The translations under genes were made by a program, and so were the position numbers. The notes beneath the pieces are model-generated. The model searched no databases and was not told the origin of the DNA. It saw only the letters and a program-made list of their open reading frames with translations. Below, in pieces: positions 19,175-28,218 of a DNA stretch of 64,000 nt. The stretch is taken from positions 113,925 through 177,924 of the forward strand of contig NZ_FNNN01000011.1 of NCBI RefSeq assembly GCF_900106755.1. Direction: 5' to 3'. Origin of the DNA: Bacteroides faecis MAJ27 (GTDB lineage Bacteria; Bacteroidota; Bacteroidia; Bacteroidales; Bacteroidaceae). Within the stretch, counting starts at the first letter, position 1. Each line of letters starts with the position of its first letter.

Positions 19175-20059
19175 ATGAGAAAGATAAAAGTAGGATTAAT
19201 CCAACAATCCAATACCGCAGACATTCGGGTGAACCTGATGAACCTTGCTAAAAGCATTGAAGCGTGTGCCGCTCATGGAGCGCAACTGATCGTGCTGCAG
19301 GAGCTGCACAATTCGCTTTATTTCTGTCAGACAGAAAACACCCATCTGTTTGACCTTGCTGAACCTATTCCCGGACCATCCACAGGCTTCTACTCCGAAC
19401 TGGCAGCTGCCAATAAAGTAGTGCTCGTTGCTTCACTCTTTGAAAAACGTGCGCCGGGACTGTATCACAACACGGCTGTCGTTTTCGACCGCGACGGAAG
19501 CATTGCCGGAAAATACCGGAAAATGCACATTCCGGATGATCCGGCCTATTATGAGAAGTTCTATTTTACTCCCGGAGACATCGGTTTCGAACCCATTCAG
19601 ACTTCCCTGGGGAAACTGGGCGTACTGGTATGCTGGGATCAATGGTATCCGGAAGCTGCCCGACTGATGGCTCTGAAAGGTGCCGAACTTTTGATCTATC
19701 CTACCGCCATCGGCTGGGAAAGCAGCGATACGGATGACGAAAAAGCCCGTCAGCTCAATGCATGGATTATCTCCCAGCGTGCTCACGCAGTTGCAAACGG
19801 GCTTCCGGTTATCTCCGTCAATCGTGTAGGACATGAATCCGACCCTTCCGGGCAAACCAACGGTATCCAGTTTTGGGGAAACAGTTTCGTAGCCGGACCA
19901 CAGGGAGAGTTTCTGGCACAGGCAGGCAACGATTGTCCGGAAAATATAGTCGTTGAAATAGACATGGAACGTTCGGAGAACGTCCGCCGTTGGTGGCCCT
20001 TCCTCCGCGACCGCCGAATTGATGAATATGACGGGCTGACCAAACGGTTTCTGGATTGA
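19175..20059 (+). CDS. aguB: N-carbamoylputrescine amidohydrolase
   Basis: A nitrilase-superfamily enzyme that releases putrescine, CO2 and ammonia from N-carbamoylputrescine, completing the step begun by AguA. The Glu-Lys-Cys catalytic triad is visible: Glu in VLQELHNS near residue 43, Lys in YRKMHIPDD near 113, Cys in VLVCWDQWYPE near 149. Length is 294 residues. The aguA-aguB order and spacing make a two-gene operon for putrescine synthesis, closed by the hairpin at 20095-20140. Confidence 0.95.
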   Translation: MRKIKVGLIQQSNTADIRVNLMNLAKSIEACAAHGAQLIVLQELHNSLYFCQTENTHLFDLAEPIPGPSTGFYSELAAANKVVLVASLFEKRAPGLYHNTAVVFDRDGSIAGKYRKMHIPDDPAYYEKFYFTPGDIGFEPIQTSLGKLGVLVCWDQWYPEAARLMALKGAELLIYPTAIGWESSDTDDEKARQLNAWIISQRAHAVANGLPVISVNRVGHESDPSGQTNGIQFWGNSFVAGPQGEFLAQAGNDCPENIVVEIDMERSENVRRWWPFLRDRRIDEYDGLTKRFLD

Positions 20060-20094
20060 AGAATGACACCATGAACGATAGATAAAACAATACA

Positions 20095-20140
20095 GAGGTC
20101 CGCAAGAGCAGAAGCCTGAACGGCAACTCTTGCGGACCTC
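20095..20140. terminator. Hairpin between convergent aguB and gtrA
   Basis: A 14-bp perfect GC-rich stem (20095-20108 with 20127-20140). It lacks a U tract but lies exactly between the convergent operons. Confidence 0.65.
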
Positions 20141-20157
20141 CGCACTTATATCCTCTT

Positions 20158-20547
20158 TTATTGGAAAGTAATCTTCTTATTAGCGATAAAATTAGCGGCC
20201 CCGTAGATAAACAATCCCAAGAACTGAGCCAGATACTCATTGACATCCAACCCTTCTACCAACAAAACAAGGAATAAAAACTGCGCAGTGTAAGCTACAC
20301 CGAAGGCAGAACAGAAAAACAATATTTGTTTCCATACATTGTTCTTCCTCTTTTCTACAGGAAATATCCAATACTTGCACCAGATAAAATTATGAATCTG
20401 GGCTATAACATACGCTGTTACGTTAGCTACCATATAGTCTCCTTCGAATGACATTTCTCTCATCATCAGCCACACAACAAGGGCCATGATCAAAGCATTC
20501 ATCGTTCCGATGACTATAAAGCGAAATATGCGCACCGATTCTTTCAT
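20158..20547 (-). CDS. GtrA-family membrane protein
   Basis: The 129-residue protein has four hydrophobic segments and the GtrA hallmarks: FIVIGTMNALI near residue 10, a charged pair before TM2, and FIYGAANFIANKKITF at the C-terminus. GtrA-like proteins are thought to help move polyprenyl-linked sugars across the inner membrane or to partner glycosyltransferases. Its start overlaps the stop of the sulfatase-fold gene by 4 bp, so the two are coupled, which hints at envelope glycan or polymer modification. Confidence 0.85.
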   Translation of the reverse strand: MKESVRIFRFIVIGTMNALIMALVVWLMMREMSFEGDYMVANVTAYVIAQIHNFIWCKYWIFPVEKRKNNVWKQILFFCSAFGVAYTAQFLFLVLLVEGLDVNEYLAQFLGLFIYGAANFIANKKITFQ

Positions 20548-22481
20548 TTCACCACAAGTTCGTCGTTATTCATCCGTATCATGTACTGCTGGATGATTGC
20601 TTTCAGTTCATCCTCCATCGACTGCTGCACATCCACCTGTCCCAGAAGATTATGTTCCAACAGTTTATCCGTCTTGAATGCATACATGGCTACGGTGTTC
20701 CGGCCATCAAACTGCAATAAATAATCACCTTTAAAGAACTGATAGATTCCATTGATATAGTTGACAGCATAAGTATCCTCGGCAGGCGTATTCAGCAAAT
20801 CACATCCAAAGGAAACGAAAGGCTTGTCGTACCCTAAATAGCCCAATACGGTAGGCATAATATCAATCTGCTGGGCAATCACGTCTTTGCGGAAACCTTT
20901 CAAGTCACTTCCCGGCTGATAAAACACGACAGGAACAGAGAACAATCCGCTCTCCGTCTCATATTCCGGACGTTCCGGAGAGTTTGTATGATCTGCTGTG
21001 AAAACGAACAGAGTATTCTTGTACCACGGTTCTTTTGATACCTTTTCGAAGAATAGTTTCAAAGCATTGTCCGTATATCCGATACACTGGCGAATAGGTT
21101 TGTTTCCTTTCGGGAAAACACCTTCGTATTCCGCCGGAACTGCAAACGGATGATGGGAAGAAAGGCTGAACAGTGCAGCTGCAAAGGGTTGCTGAAAGCC
21201 GGACAAGGTATTGCCAAAGAACTGAAAAAACTTTTCATCCCAAATTCCCCAATGGCCGTCAAAATCCTTGTTGTCCGGATTAGCCTCATTATACTCCGTA
21301 CGACCGAAGTAATGAGTATATCCTGCCGTCCGCGCAAAAGCCTCGAATCCCATGGAACCGTTATCCGCCCCATGAAAGAAAGCGGTATAATATCCTTTTT
21401 TACCCAGTTCTCCGCCTATACTGGATACTGTATTCAAGGAAGAAGGCGTCAGAAAGAACGGCTCTATAAACATCGGGATTCCCGATAATACGGAAGGCAT
21501 TCCATCGATACTTTTCATTCCGTTAGAGAATGAGTATTTAAAAGTCAGCCCTTCAGCCATCAATGAGTCAAGGAAAGGCATATAGCCCTTGTATGTCCCA
21601 TTGTCCAGTTCTTCATTCAGGAAGCCGCTGTTCTCTTTGCTGAAACTTTCCAGAATAAAGACAACGACATTCAGCGGTCGGAACTGTACACTATCTGCAG
21701 GCATGTGCACGGGAGTGTACAAAGCCTCCATTTTCTCTTTATCGAAGTATTGAGGGATGGCAAATGAAGTCTTCCCAAACGTACGGAAGATAGAAAAAGG
21801 CGTATTCAGTACGATTCCCGTCTCCATCGGGCGGTCTACATACTTATTGGCGTTGCTGATTGTAATAGGACGAACCATACCGGTAAATCCACCGCGCATT
21901 CCGCCGATGCACAAGTACACTCCAAGTGCCAAAGTAAGCAAATGAACGCCATAATAAAGCGGCAGGCGGTCTACCTTTACCGGCTTCGGCTTGCGATACA
22001 GCTTGAACAGGGCATACCCGAAGGCAATGGCAAACAGAGTCAGATACCAATGATTCACCAATTCTGTCCCTATAATACCTCCCAGATTCCCCTCATTCTT
22101 GAATTCACTGAATACAGACGCGGTCGTTCTCCGATGCGTATATTGGAAATAAACCGTATCCATCAGGTTCATTATAATGACAATCAGGTTGGTTGTCACA
22201 AAAATCCCCTTGGTTATCTTCTGATATATCGCATTTTCCTTATAATGCAATGGAATCAGCATCAAGAAGATATACAAAAGGTTCGTATAAAGAATGGCTG
22301 AGGTATCAAACAGGAATCCTCCTTCAAACATCCTCCAGATTCGTCCGGCAGTAAGATCGGAAAAAGCCTTCAGATTTTCTATCAGAAAGATGACACGACA
22401 GAGAATAAAGCACCCCATCACCAATAATAAATTAATTATAAGTGACAGGGTGGTATTATAAAGAGAACGATATTTGTTCAT
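20544..22481 (-). CDS. LtaS-like sulfatase-fold membrane protein (phosphoglycerol/phosphoethanolamine transferase type)
   Basis: The 645-residue protein has about five N-terminal membrane segments (residues 10-215) and a large periplasmic alkaline-phosphatase-fold domain. Visible motifs are VVFILESFSKEN near 274, with the metal-binding Glu; SNGMKSIDGMPSVLSG near 318, whose Ser/Thr region holds the nucleophile; and TADHTNSPE near 494 with metal-binding Asp-His. Gram-negative members move phosphoglycerol or phosphoethanolamine onto envelope glycans; the acceptor here is unknown. It lies 3 bp after aspS and is coupled to gtrA. Confidence 0.85.
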   Translation of the reverse strand: MNKYRSLYNTTLSLIINLLLVMGCFILCRVIFLIENLKAFSDLTAGRIWRMFEGGFLFDTSAILYTNLLYIFLMLIPLHYKENAIYQKITKGIFVTTNLIVIIMNLMDTVYFQYTHRRTTASVFSEFKNEGNLGGIIGTELVNHWYLTLFAIAFGYALFKLYRKPKPVKVDRLPLYYGVHLLTLALGVYLCIGGMRGGFTGMVRPITISNANKYVDRPMETGIVLNTPFSIFRTFGKTSFAIPQYFDKEKMEALYTPVHMPADSVQFRPLNVVVFILESFSKENSGFLNEELDNGTYKGYMPFLDSLMAEGLTFKYSFSNGMKSIDGMPSVLSGIPMFIEPFFLTPSSLNTVSSIGGELGKKGYYTAFFHGADNGSMGFEAFARTAGYTHYFGRTEYNEANPDNKDFDGHWGIWDEKFFQFFGNTLSGFQQPFAAALFSLSSHHPFAVPAEYEGVFPKGNKPIRQCIGYTDNALKLFFEKVSKEPWYKNTLFVFTADHTNSPERPEYETESGLFSVPVVFYQPGSDLKGFRKDVIAQQIDIMPTVLGYLGYDKPFVSFGCDLLNTPAEDTYAVNYINGIYQFFKGDYLLQFDGRNTVAMYAFKTDKLLEHNLLGQVDVQQSMEDELKAIIQQYMIRMNNDELVVK

Positions 22482-22484
22482 CGT

Positions 22485-24248
22485 TTACTTATTTTCTTTG
22501 ATATCAACGATCAGGTTGAGTTCATCAAGTTGAGTCTGATCAATTTCAGAAGGAGCATCCAACATTACATCACGTCCTGAGTTATTTTTCGGGAATGCGA
22601 TACAGTCGCGGATAGAATCCAGACCAGCGAAAAGAGAAACCCAACGATCGAGTCCGTATGCCAGACCACCGTGAGGAGGTGCACCATACTTAAATGCGTT
22701 CATCAGGAAGCCGAACTGAGCCTGTGCCTTCTCCGGAGTGAAGCCCAGAATCTCGAACATTTTGGCTTGCAACTGGGCGTCGTGAATACGGATTGATCCT
22801 CCACCAACTTCCACACCATTGACAACCATATCATAAGCATCGGCACGTACGGCAGCCGGATCAGTATCCAGCAATGGAATATCTTCTTCTTTCGGATGTG
22901 TAAACGGATGGTGCATAGCCATCAGACGGCCTTCTTCCTCGCTCCATTCGAACATCGGGAAGTCAATAACCCAAAGGCAAACAAATTTATTCTTATCACG
23001 CAATCCCAACTGTGCTCCCATCTCCAGACGGAGTTCGCAAAGTTGCTTACGTGTTTTCATCACGTCGTCACCGGACAGAATCAGGATCAAATCACCCGGC
23101 TTGGCACCAAATGCTTCTTTCATCTGTTGCAGCACTTCTTGTGTATAGAACTTGTCCACACTCGATTTCACCGTACCGTCTGCTTCTACACGAGCATAAA
23201 CCATACCTTTCGCACCAATCTGAGGCTTCTTGACGAATTCAGTCAGAGCATCCAGTTGCTTGCGGGTATAAGTTGCCGCTCCTTCTGCACAGATACCGCC
23301 TACATAAGCAGCATTATCGAATACTGAGAAACCATGTCCTTTCATGATATCCATCAGCTCTACGAACTTCATGCCGAAACGCAAATCCGGTTTATCGCTA
23401 CCATAATATTTCATAGCGTCTGCCCAAGGCATGCGCTGGAACGGTTCAGTCAGTTCAACGCCACGAAGCGTCTTGAACAGATGTTTGGCCATTCCTTCAA
23501 AAGTAGAGATGATATCTTCCTGCTCTACGAAACTCATTTCACAGTCAATCTGTGTAAATTCCGGTTGACGGTCGGCACGCAGGTCCTCGTCACGGAAACA
23601 CTTTGCAATCTGGAAATAACGGTCGAAACCGGACACCATCAGCAACTGCTTCAGAGTCTGCGGAGATTGAGGAAGTGCATAGAATTGTCCGGGATTCATA
23701 CGTGAAGGCACCACAAAGTCACGTGCACCTTCCGGAGTAGAGCCGATCAATACAGGGGTTTCTACTTCTATAAAGCCCAGGCTATCAAGATACTTACGAA
23801 CTTCGATCGTCATCTTATGACGTAATTCCAGATTAGAGCGCACGGCATTACGACGCAAATCCAGGTAACGGTATTTCATGCGGATATCATCGCCGCCGTC
23901 TGTATTATCCTCAATCGTAAACGGAGGAGTCATGGCAGTATTCAGAACGTTCAGTTCGGAAACGATAATTTCAATGTCTCCTGTAGGAATGTTTGCGTTC
24001 TTGCTGAAACGTTCATTCACTGTTCCTGTGATCTGAATGACGAATTCACGACCCAGTTTATTGGCACGGTCGCAAAGTTCAGCATTAATTTCTTCATTAA
24101 AAACCAATTGGGTGATACCGTAACGGTCGCGAAGGTCAATGAAAGTCATACCTCCCATTTTACGGCTGCGCTGTACCCATCCAGACAGCGTGATTTGTTT
24201 ATTTACATCGGAGATTCTCAGTTCTCCACATGTGTGCGTTCTGAACAT
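22485..24248 (-). CDS. aspS: Aspartyl-tRNA synthetase
   Basis: A class II synthetase of 587 residues, the usual bacterial length. The N-terminal OB-fold anticodon domain has [21 protein letters not shown] (here [13 protein letters not shown]) near residue 21. Motif 2 is [18 protein letters not shown] near 218, and the GAD insertion domain spans about 285-420. Motif 3 is [16 protein letters not shown] near 535. A promoter box on the minus strand at 24288-24295 gives a leader near 36 nt. Confidence 0.97.
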   Translation of the reverse strand: MFRTHTCGELRISDVNKQITLSGWVQRSRKMGGMTFIDLRDRYGITQLVFNEEINAELCDRANKLGREFVIQITGTVNERFSKNANIPTGDIEIIVSELNVLNTAMTPPFTIEDNTDGGDDIRMKYRYLDLRRNAVRSNLELRHKMTIEVRKYLDSLGFIEVETPVLIGSTPEGARDFVVPSRMNPGQFYALPQSPQTLKQLLMVSGFDRYFQIAKCFRDEDLRADRQPEFTQIDCEMSFVEQEDIISTFEGMAKHLFKTLRGVELTEPFQRMPWADAMKYYGSDKPDLRFGMKFVELMDIMKGHGFSVFDNAAYVGGICAEGAATYTRKQLDALTEFVKKPQIGAKGMVYARVEADGTVKSSVDKFYTQEVLQQMKEAFGAKPGDLILILSGDDVMKTRKQLCELRLEMGAQLGLRDKNKFVCLWVIDFPMFEWSEEEGRLMAMHHPFTHPKEEDIPLLDTDPAAVRADAYDMVVNGVEVGGGSIRIHDAQLQAKMFEILGFTPEKAQAQFGFLMNAFKYGAPPHGGLAYGLDRWVSLFAGLDSIRDCIAFPKNNSGRDVMLDAPSEIDQTQLDELNLIVDIKENK

Positions 24249-24287
24249 ATTTTCTAATATTTATGATATTTTTCGTTAAGTAGCTTG

Positions 24288-24295
24288 CAAAAGTA
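24288..24295 (-). promoter_or_regulatory. -7 box for aspS
   Basis: The minus strand reads TACTTTTG, matching TAnnTTTG, 40 bp upstream of the aspS ATG. It lies just before the end of the lipid-kinase gene on the same strand. Confidence 0.45.
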
Positions 24296-24323
24296 CACAA
24301 TAAATCAGAATTCGGCATTTATT

Positions 24324-25349
24324 TCAGACTTTCTTTGTCAGCTTTTTCAATATTTTCTTGTTTTTGTCTGTTATATTGTCCACGATTGCCTCGTTAATCA
24401 GCTTTATTCCGTTCACATATTCCTGTGCCCTCTGCAGAACATTGGCTGCATCTTTTTCTTCTGTCTTCGGAACCACTACCCGCAGTCCGCTTTTGATAAG
24501 TTCGATATTCACTTCTGCCTCCGTCTGCATCGGATCACCGTCAAAATGCACGACTCCCGGTGCAGCCCGGCGGATGCACAACTTCTTACAACGGAATGTC
24601 TTGATCCGACTGTTTTGATCGATTGTTTTATTGAATAACTGAAAAGCGAGCGAAGGCACATCCAGAACGGTGAAAGGTTCCAGAATCGTCACATCCAGCA
24701 AACCGTCCGTCAATGTAGCCTGCGGGGCTATATAGGCATTATTTCCATATTGTGATGCGTTTCCGCAGGCAATCAGAAAAGCTTTATACTTACTGACTCC
24801 GTTTTCTGTTTCCAGTTCATACGTTTCGGGCTGATACTTAAGACTTTCCTGCAATGTCTTTTCCAGATAGGTCAACGGTCCGCGCTTACCGGCATGGGCA
24901 AACTTCAAACTGACAAATGCATCGAACCCTACTCCACACGTACAAAAGAAATCTGTGCCGTTGATCTTACCATAGTCTATTGTATCCAGACACCCCTCGT
25001 TCAGCACTTCCAGTGCCTTTTTAGGTTCCATGGGTATATGCAGATGCCGGGCCAGTCCATTACCCGATCCGCATGGAATAATTCCTAATGCGGTATCCGT
25101 ATGTACCAGCGAACGAGCTATTTCATTAATTGTTCCGTCCCCCCCGATAGCGACCACCACGTCTGCTTTCTCTTCCGCAGCTTTGGCGGCTATCTCTACT
25201 GCATGACCGGCCCTTTCTGTATACACTACTTCCCAAGTGTATCTCGCCTTATCTATTTTTTCATCCAGCAAGCTAAGAATCAATTCTTTACTTTGTGTTC
25301 CCGAAATAGGATTGACGACGAATATTATTCTTTTCATTCTTTCGTTCAT
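24324..25349 (-). CDS. Diacylglycerol/sphingoid-type lipid kinase (YegS/BmrU family)
   Basis: The protein has the DAGK catalytic fold: FVVNPISGTQSKE at the N-terminus, the nucleotide loop VVAIGGDGTINEIA near residue 68, IPCGSGNGLARHL near 92, and the C-terminal motif VHFDGDPM near 290 with TDGLLDVTIL. Families with this fold phosphorylate diacylglycerol, sphingoid bases or ceramide. Here the gene is divergent from serine palmitoyltransferase, which makes a sphingolipid substrate an attractive guess. The start at 25349 is preferred because the promoter box at 25375-25382 excludes the longer frame; the ATG at 25337 is an alternative. Confidence 0.85.
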   Translation of the reverse strand: MNERMKRIIFVVNPISGTQSKELILSLLDEKIDKARYTWEVVYTERAGHAVEIAAKAAEEKADVVVAIGGDGTINEIARSLVHTDTALGIIPCGSGNGLARHLHIPMEPKKALEVLNEGCLDTIDYGKINGTDFFCTCGVGFDAFVSLKFAHAGKRGPLTYLEKTLQESLKYQPETYELETENGVSKYKAFLIACGNASQYGNNAYIAPQATLTDGLLDVTILEPFTVLDVPSLAFQLFNKTIDQNSRIKTFRCKKLCIRRAAPGVVHFDGDPMQTEAEVNIELIKSGLRVVVPKTEEKDAANVLQRAQEYVNGIKLINEAIVDNITDKNKKILKKLTKKV

Positions 25350-25374
25350 GCTAATCTTTGTCAATTGTAGACGA

Positions 25375-25382
25375 CAAAAGTA
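25375..25382 (-). promoter_or_regulatory. -7 box for the lipid kinase gene
   Basis: The minus strand reads TACTTTTG. Predicted transcript start near 25371, just ahead of the ATG at 25349. Confidence 0.45.
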
Positions 25383-25476
25383 ATACAAATATATTAAATT
25401 TTGAGCTATTAGAGGTTTCTAATCTCATGAGAGCAACTTTTTTCTTTTAAAAAGAACAGATAAAAGCAAATTTTGT

Positions 25477-25484
25477 TATCTTTG
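25477..25484 (+). promoter_or_regulatory. -7 box for spt
   Basis: TATCTTTG predicts a transcript start near 25488 and an 80-nt leader before the spt ATG at 25570. Confidence 0.5.
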
Positions 25485-25569
25485 CTCCCTGTTTTAAACA
25501 CTTGTTAAGATAAAAGGAAATTGGATCATCAGCGAATGGTCTGAGTATGAGTATAATAAATTATAATTC

Positions 25570-26754
25570 ATGGGATTATTACAAGAGAAGTTAGCTAAAT
25601 ACGACCTGCCACAGAAATTTATGGCACAGGGCGTTTACCCATATTTCCGTGAGATTGAGGGAAAGCAGGGTACAGAAGTAGAAATGGGCGGACAACATGT
25701 GTTAATGTTCGGGTCCAACGCGTACACTGGCCTTACGGGAGATGAAAGAGTGATTGAAGCAGGTATCAAAGCCATGCGTAAATACGGTTCCGGTTGTGCC
25801 GGTTCACGTTTTTTGAATGGTACGCTCGACCTTCATGTTCAACTAGAAAAAGAACTGGCTGCCTTTGTGGGCAAAGATGAAGCACTCTGCTTCTCTACCG
25901 GTTTTACGGTTAATTCCGGCGTTATCTCATGTCTGACTGACCGCAATGATTATATTATATGTGATGACCGTGACCACGCATCTATCGTAGATGGCCGCCG
26001 TCTCTCATTCTCTCAGCAATTAAAATACAAGCACAACGATATGGCGGATCTGGAAAAGCAACTTCAGAAGTGCAATCCGGATTCAGTCAAACTGATCATA
26101 GTAGACGGTGTGTTCTCTATGGAAGGTGATTTGGCTAATTTGCCCGAAATCGTTCGTCTGAAGCACAAATACAATGCTACTATCATGGTAGACGAAGCTC
26201 ACGGTCTGGGTGTATTTGGAAAACAGGGACGTGGTGTTTGCGATCATTTCGGTCTGACTCACGAGGTAGACCTGATCATGGGTACTTTCAGCAAGTCACT
26301 GGCTTCCATCGGTGGTTTCATCGCCGCTGATTCTTCTATCATCAACTGGCTGCGCCATAATGCACGTACTTATATTTTCAGTGCATCCAATACTCCGGCA
26401 GCAACAGCTTCTGCTTTGGAAGCTCTGCACATCATCCAGAATGAACCGGAAAGACTGAACGCTCTGTGGGAAGCAACCAACTATGCTTTGAAGCGTTTCC
26501 GTGAAGCCGGTTTCGAGATTGGCGCTACCGAATCTCCCATCATTCCTCTTTACGTACGTGATACGGAAAAGACTTTCATGGTTACCAAATTAGCTTTCGA
26601 CGAAGGTGTATTCATCAATCCGGTTATTCCACCGGCATGTGCTCCACAGGATACATTGGTACGTGTGGCACTGATGGCTACTCACACTAAAGAACAGATA
26701 GACAGTGCGGTAGAAAAGTTAGTAAAAGCTTTCAAGGCTTTAGACCTTTTGTAG
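25570..26754 (+). CDS. spt: Serine palmitoyltransferase
   Basis: This PLP enzyme condenses serine with an acyl-CoA, the first step of sphingolipid synthesis, and is a hallmark of Bacteroides. The 394-residue protein belongs to the alpha-oxoamine synthase family. Visible motifs are MFGSNAYTGLTGDERV near residue 46, GSGCAGSRFLNGT near 75, VDEAHGLGVFGKQGRG near 209 with the PLP-contacting Asp and His, and MGTFSKSLASIGGFIA near 238 with the PLP lysine. AONS or KBL are close relatives; the N-terminal sequence and divergent lipid kinase favour SPT. A terminator follows at 26780-26825. Confidence 0.92.
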   Translation: MGLLQEKLAKYDLPQKFMAQGVYPYFREIEGKQGTEVEMGGQHVLMFGSNAYTGLTGDERVIEAGIKAMRKYGSGCAGSRFLNGTLDLHVQLEKELAAFVGKDEALCFSTGFTVNSGVISCLTDRNDYIICDDRDHASIVDGRRLSFSQQLKYKHNDMADLEKQLQKCNPDSVKLIIVDGVFSMEGDLANLPEIVRLKHKYNATIMVDEAHGLGVFGKQGRGVCDHFGLTHEVDLIMGTFSKSLASIGGFIAADSSIINWLRHNARTYIFSASNTPAATASALEALHIIQNEPERLNALWEATNYALKRFREAGFEIGATESPIIPLYVRDTEKTFMVTKLAFDEGVFINPVIPPACAPQDTLVRVALMATHTKEQIDSAVEKLVKAFKALDLL

Positions 26755-26779
26755 TCAGCACTTAATACCTTATAAAAAG

Positions 26780-26825
26780 AAGCTGCTTTCCTCTTTGTCA
26801 TATTTTCGGGAAAGTAGCTTTTTTT
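26780..26825 (+). terminator. Rho-independent terminator of spt
   Basis: A 12-bp stem (26780-26791 with 26809-26820, one G-U pair) is followed by a run of T. Confidence 0.85.
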
Positions 26826-26863
26826 ATTTTTATACGTGAAGGTATTTCACTTCCCTGGTCATT

Positions 26864-27211
26864 TTATTTCTGTTTCGCATAACGGATTTCCATCCCCTGA
26901 TTATCCAGAATCAAAGAATCGGGCGTCAGTTTCTTGATAGCCATCGTGTCTGCAAATTCAATTGTCTGTCCATTGCCAATACTTTTTCCTGTCAGAACCA
27001 ATTGGTCTCCTTCTTGTTTCCAACTTTCATAAACCAGTGTAGCCATATTGACAGAAGAAGCAATACCACCCTCCTCTATATTAATGCCTTGTACTTGTCC
27101 TTCCATTCCCGGTACCGGTTCTACCCATGCACCCACAATTGATGTGGAGTTGCCCCCGCAAGCAGCCAATAAGCTCGTCAACAGAGTGGCTGCCAACATT
27201 TTCTTTTTCAT
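26864..27211 (-). CDS. Small lipocalin-like lipoprotein
   Basis: The open frame begins upstream, but the signal peptide starts at the ATG at 27211 (MKKKMLAATLLT), with lipobox LAAC and cysteine near residue 18. The mature domain opens with SIVGAWVEPVPG, then alternates short strands (GDQLVLTGKSIGNGQT, DSLILDNQGMEIRYAK), a pattern seen in lipocalin-like Bacteroides lipoproteins. The protein has 115 residues. It follows another lipoprotein gene by 31 bp, so the two likely form an operon. No function can be assigned. Confidence 0.72.
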   Translation of the reverse strand: MKKKMLAATLLTSLLAACGGNSTSIVGAWVEPVPGMEGQVQGINIEEGGIASSVNMATLVYESWKQEGDQLVLTGKSIGNGQTIEFADTMAIKKLTPDSLILDNQGMEIRYAKQK

Positions 27212-27242
27212 TTTTCTTGTTACAGTTAGATTATAAATAAAA

Positions 27243-27611
27243 TTAGTTGTCCGATTCGGCCTTTTTACCAATCACCGTCACTTTCTTTGCTGTAGGTATC
27301 GTACTCGATCCCGGTTCTTCCTCTTCTTCGATATAGTCCACCCGAACCGTATCTCCTGATTCGAAACCACTGACATCGCCCGGTTCCTGATCCATTGTAC
27401 TGACAAACAGGGTATCTCCTTCTAGAGTGACCAGCATGAAATTATGCATGGAAGCATCTCCTACTACTCCGGTTATTGTTTTCTCTTCTTCTGTTGGGGC
27501 AACAGTCAGACTATCTACATTTTCTTGTTCCGTAGTCTGCCCACTTTTCGACTGACATGCACTAAAACCAATCAAAGCAATAAGCCATATAAAAACTCTC
27601 ATCTTGTTCAT
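27243..27611 (-). CDS. Small acidic lipoprotein
   Basis: A signal peptide with lipobox FSAC (cysteine near residue 19) is followed by an acidic linker and a small beta-rich domain: ITGVVGDASMHNFMLVTLEG near 46, SGDTVRVDYIEEEEEPG near 85, then TAKKVTVIGKK. The shape resembles an OB-like domain, but I do not recognise a named family. A minus-strand promoter box lies at 27646-27653, so this is the first gene of a two-lipoprotein operon. Confidence 0.7.
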   Translation of the reverse strand: MNKMRVFIWLIALIGFSACQSKSGQTTEQENVDSLTVAPTEEEKTITGVVGDASMHNFMLVTLEGDTLFVSTMDQEPGDVSGFESGDTVRVDYIEEEEEPGSSTIPTAKKVTVIGKKAESDN

Positions 27612-27645
27612 ATGTATTCCATTTGAAATAAAATAAAGAATATTG

Positions 27646-27653
27646 CAAAGATA
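27646..27653 (-). promoter_or_regulatory. -7 box of the two-lipoprotein operon
   Basis: The minus strand reads TATCTTTG, 35 bp before the ATG at 27611. Confidence 0.5.
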
Positions 27654-27801
27654 ATTTTTTCTAATGATCTTCTCTTATAAAAGCAGAAAATCATTTCATT
27701 TTAAATACGAAATAACTTATGGAAGCATAAGTTGCCAATGCACCGCCATTACCGGACACGCACCATCCAACCTACTGTATATTAACCCATATGATACGGG
27801 C

Positions 27802-27944
27802 TTTAATAGTATAACAAAGCCTTATTAATAAATTTTGTAAGGTACATACTCTCGTTCCATGTACGTGAAGCATTCGGATCACGTATGTGAGCCCATGGGA
27901 TCATACACGTGAAACGATGGGACCACGTACGTGAAACGAAGCGA
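27802..27944. repeat. 22-bp tandem repeat array with 55-bp leader, copy A
   Basis: Four contiguous units of exactly 22 bp lie at 27857-27878, 27879-27900, 27901-27922 and 27923-27944. Each contains an imperfect or perfect copy of the palindrome CACGTACGTG followed by a GA-rich tail. The 55 bp before them (27802-27856) align without gaps to the sequence before copy B at 63433-63575. There are no spacers, so it is not a CRISPR. Function unknown; repeated binding sites or a small dispersed element are the simplest readings. Confidence 0.8.
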
Positions 27945-28218
27945 TGTTACTGGCAAAAAACAATAAACAAGCATTGATAACACCTTAAAGAACAGATCAT
28001 TTAGTACTAAATGTCGTAGCTGGTCTCCGGTAAATACAGTCGTTCCAGCAAACAAAACAAGGTAGCAAAAGTGATGGTAAGAATCCTCTCAGATGTTACC
28101 ATCACCTTGCCGTCACCGCTTGCCATTACTCCCATTTATTTGATTTATAAAGATTTAGTAAGAAGAGTGACGAATGACGGCAAAAAAGGACGTTTTTATC
28201 TTCCAGTAGTATCTTACT
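27945..28218. other. Intergenic stretch with nested inverted repeats
   Basis: This stretch has no coding frame. It holds a 10-bp perfect hairpin (28071-28080 with 28096-28105) and a 9-bp inverted repeat (28107-28115 with 28175-28183). The minus strand over 28096-28116 reads as two successive GTGAYGGYAA-like units. It lies downstream of the permease operon stop at 28219, so the hairpins may end that long transcript. Confidence 0.5.

Noticed and set aside
22896..23705. Two adjoining plus-strand ORFs of 143 and 123 residues
   Set aside because: Both are antisense to aspS, which is intact over this stretch.
27857..27944. CRISPR array
   Set aside because: The 22-bp units are contiguous with no spacers, and no cas genes lie in the window.
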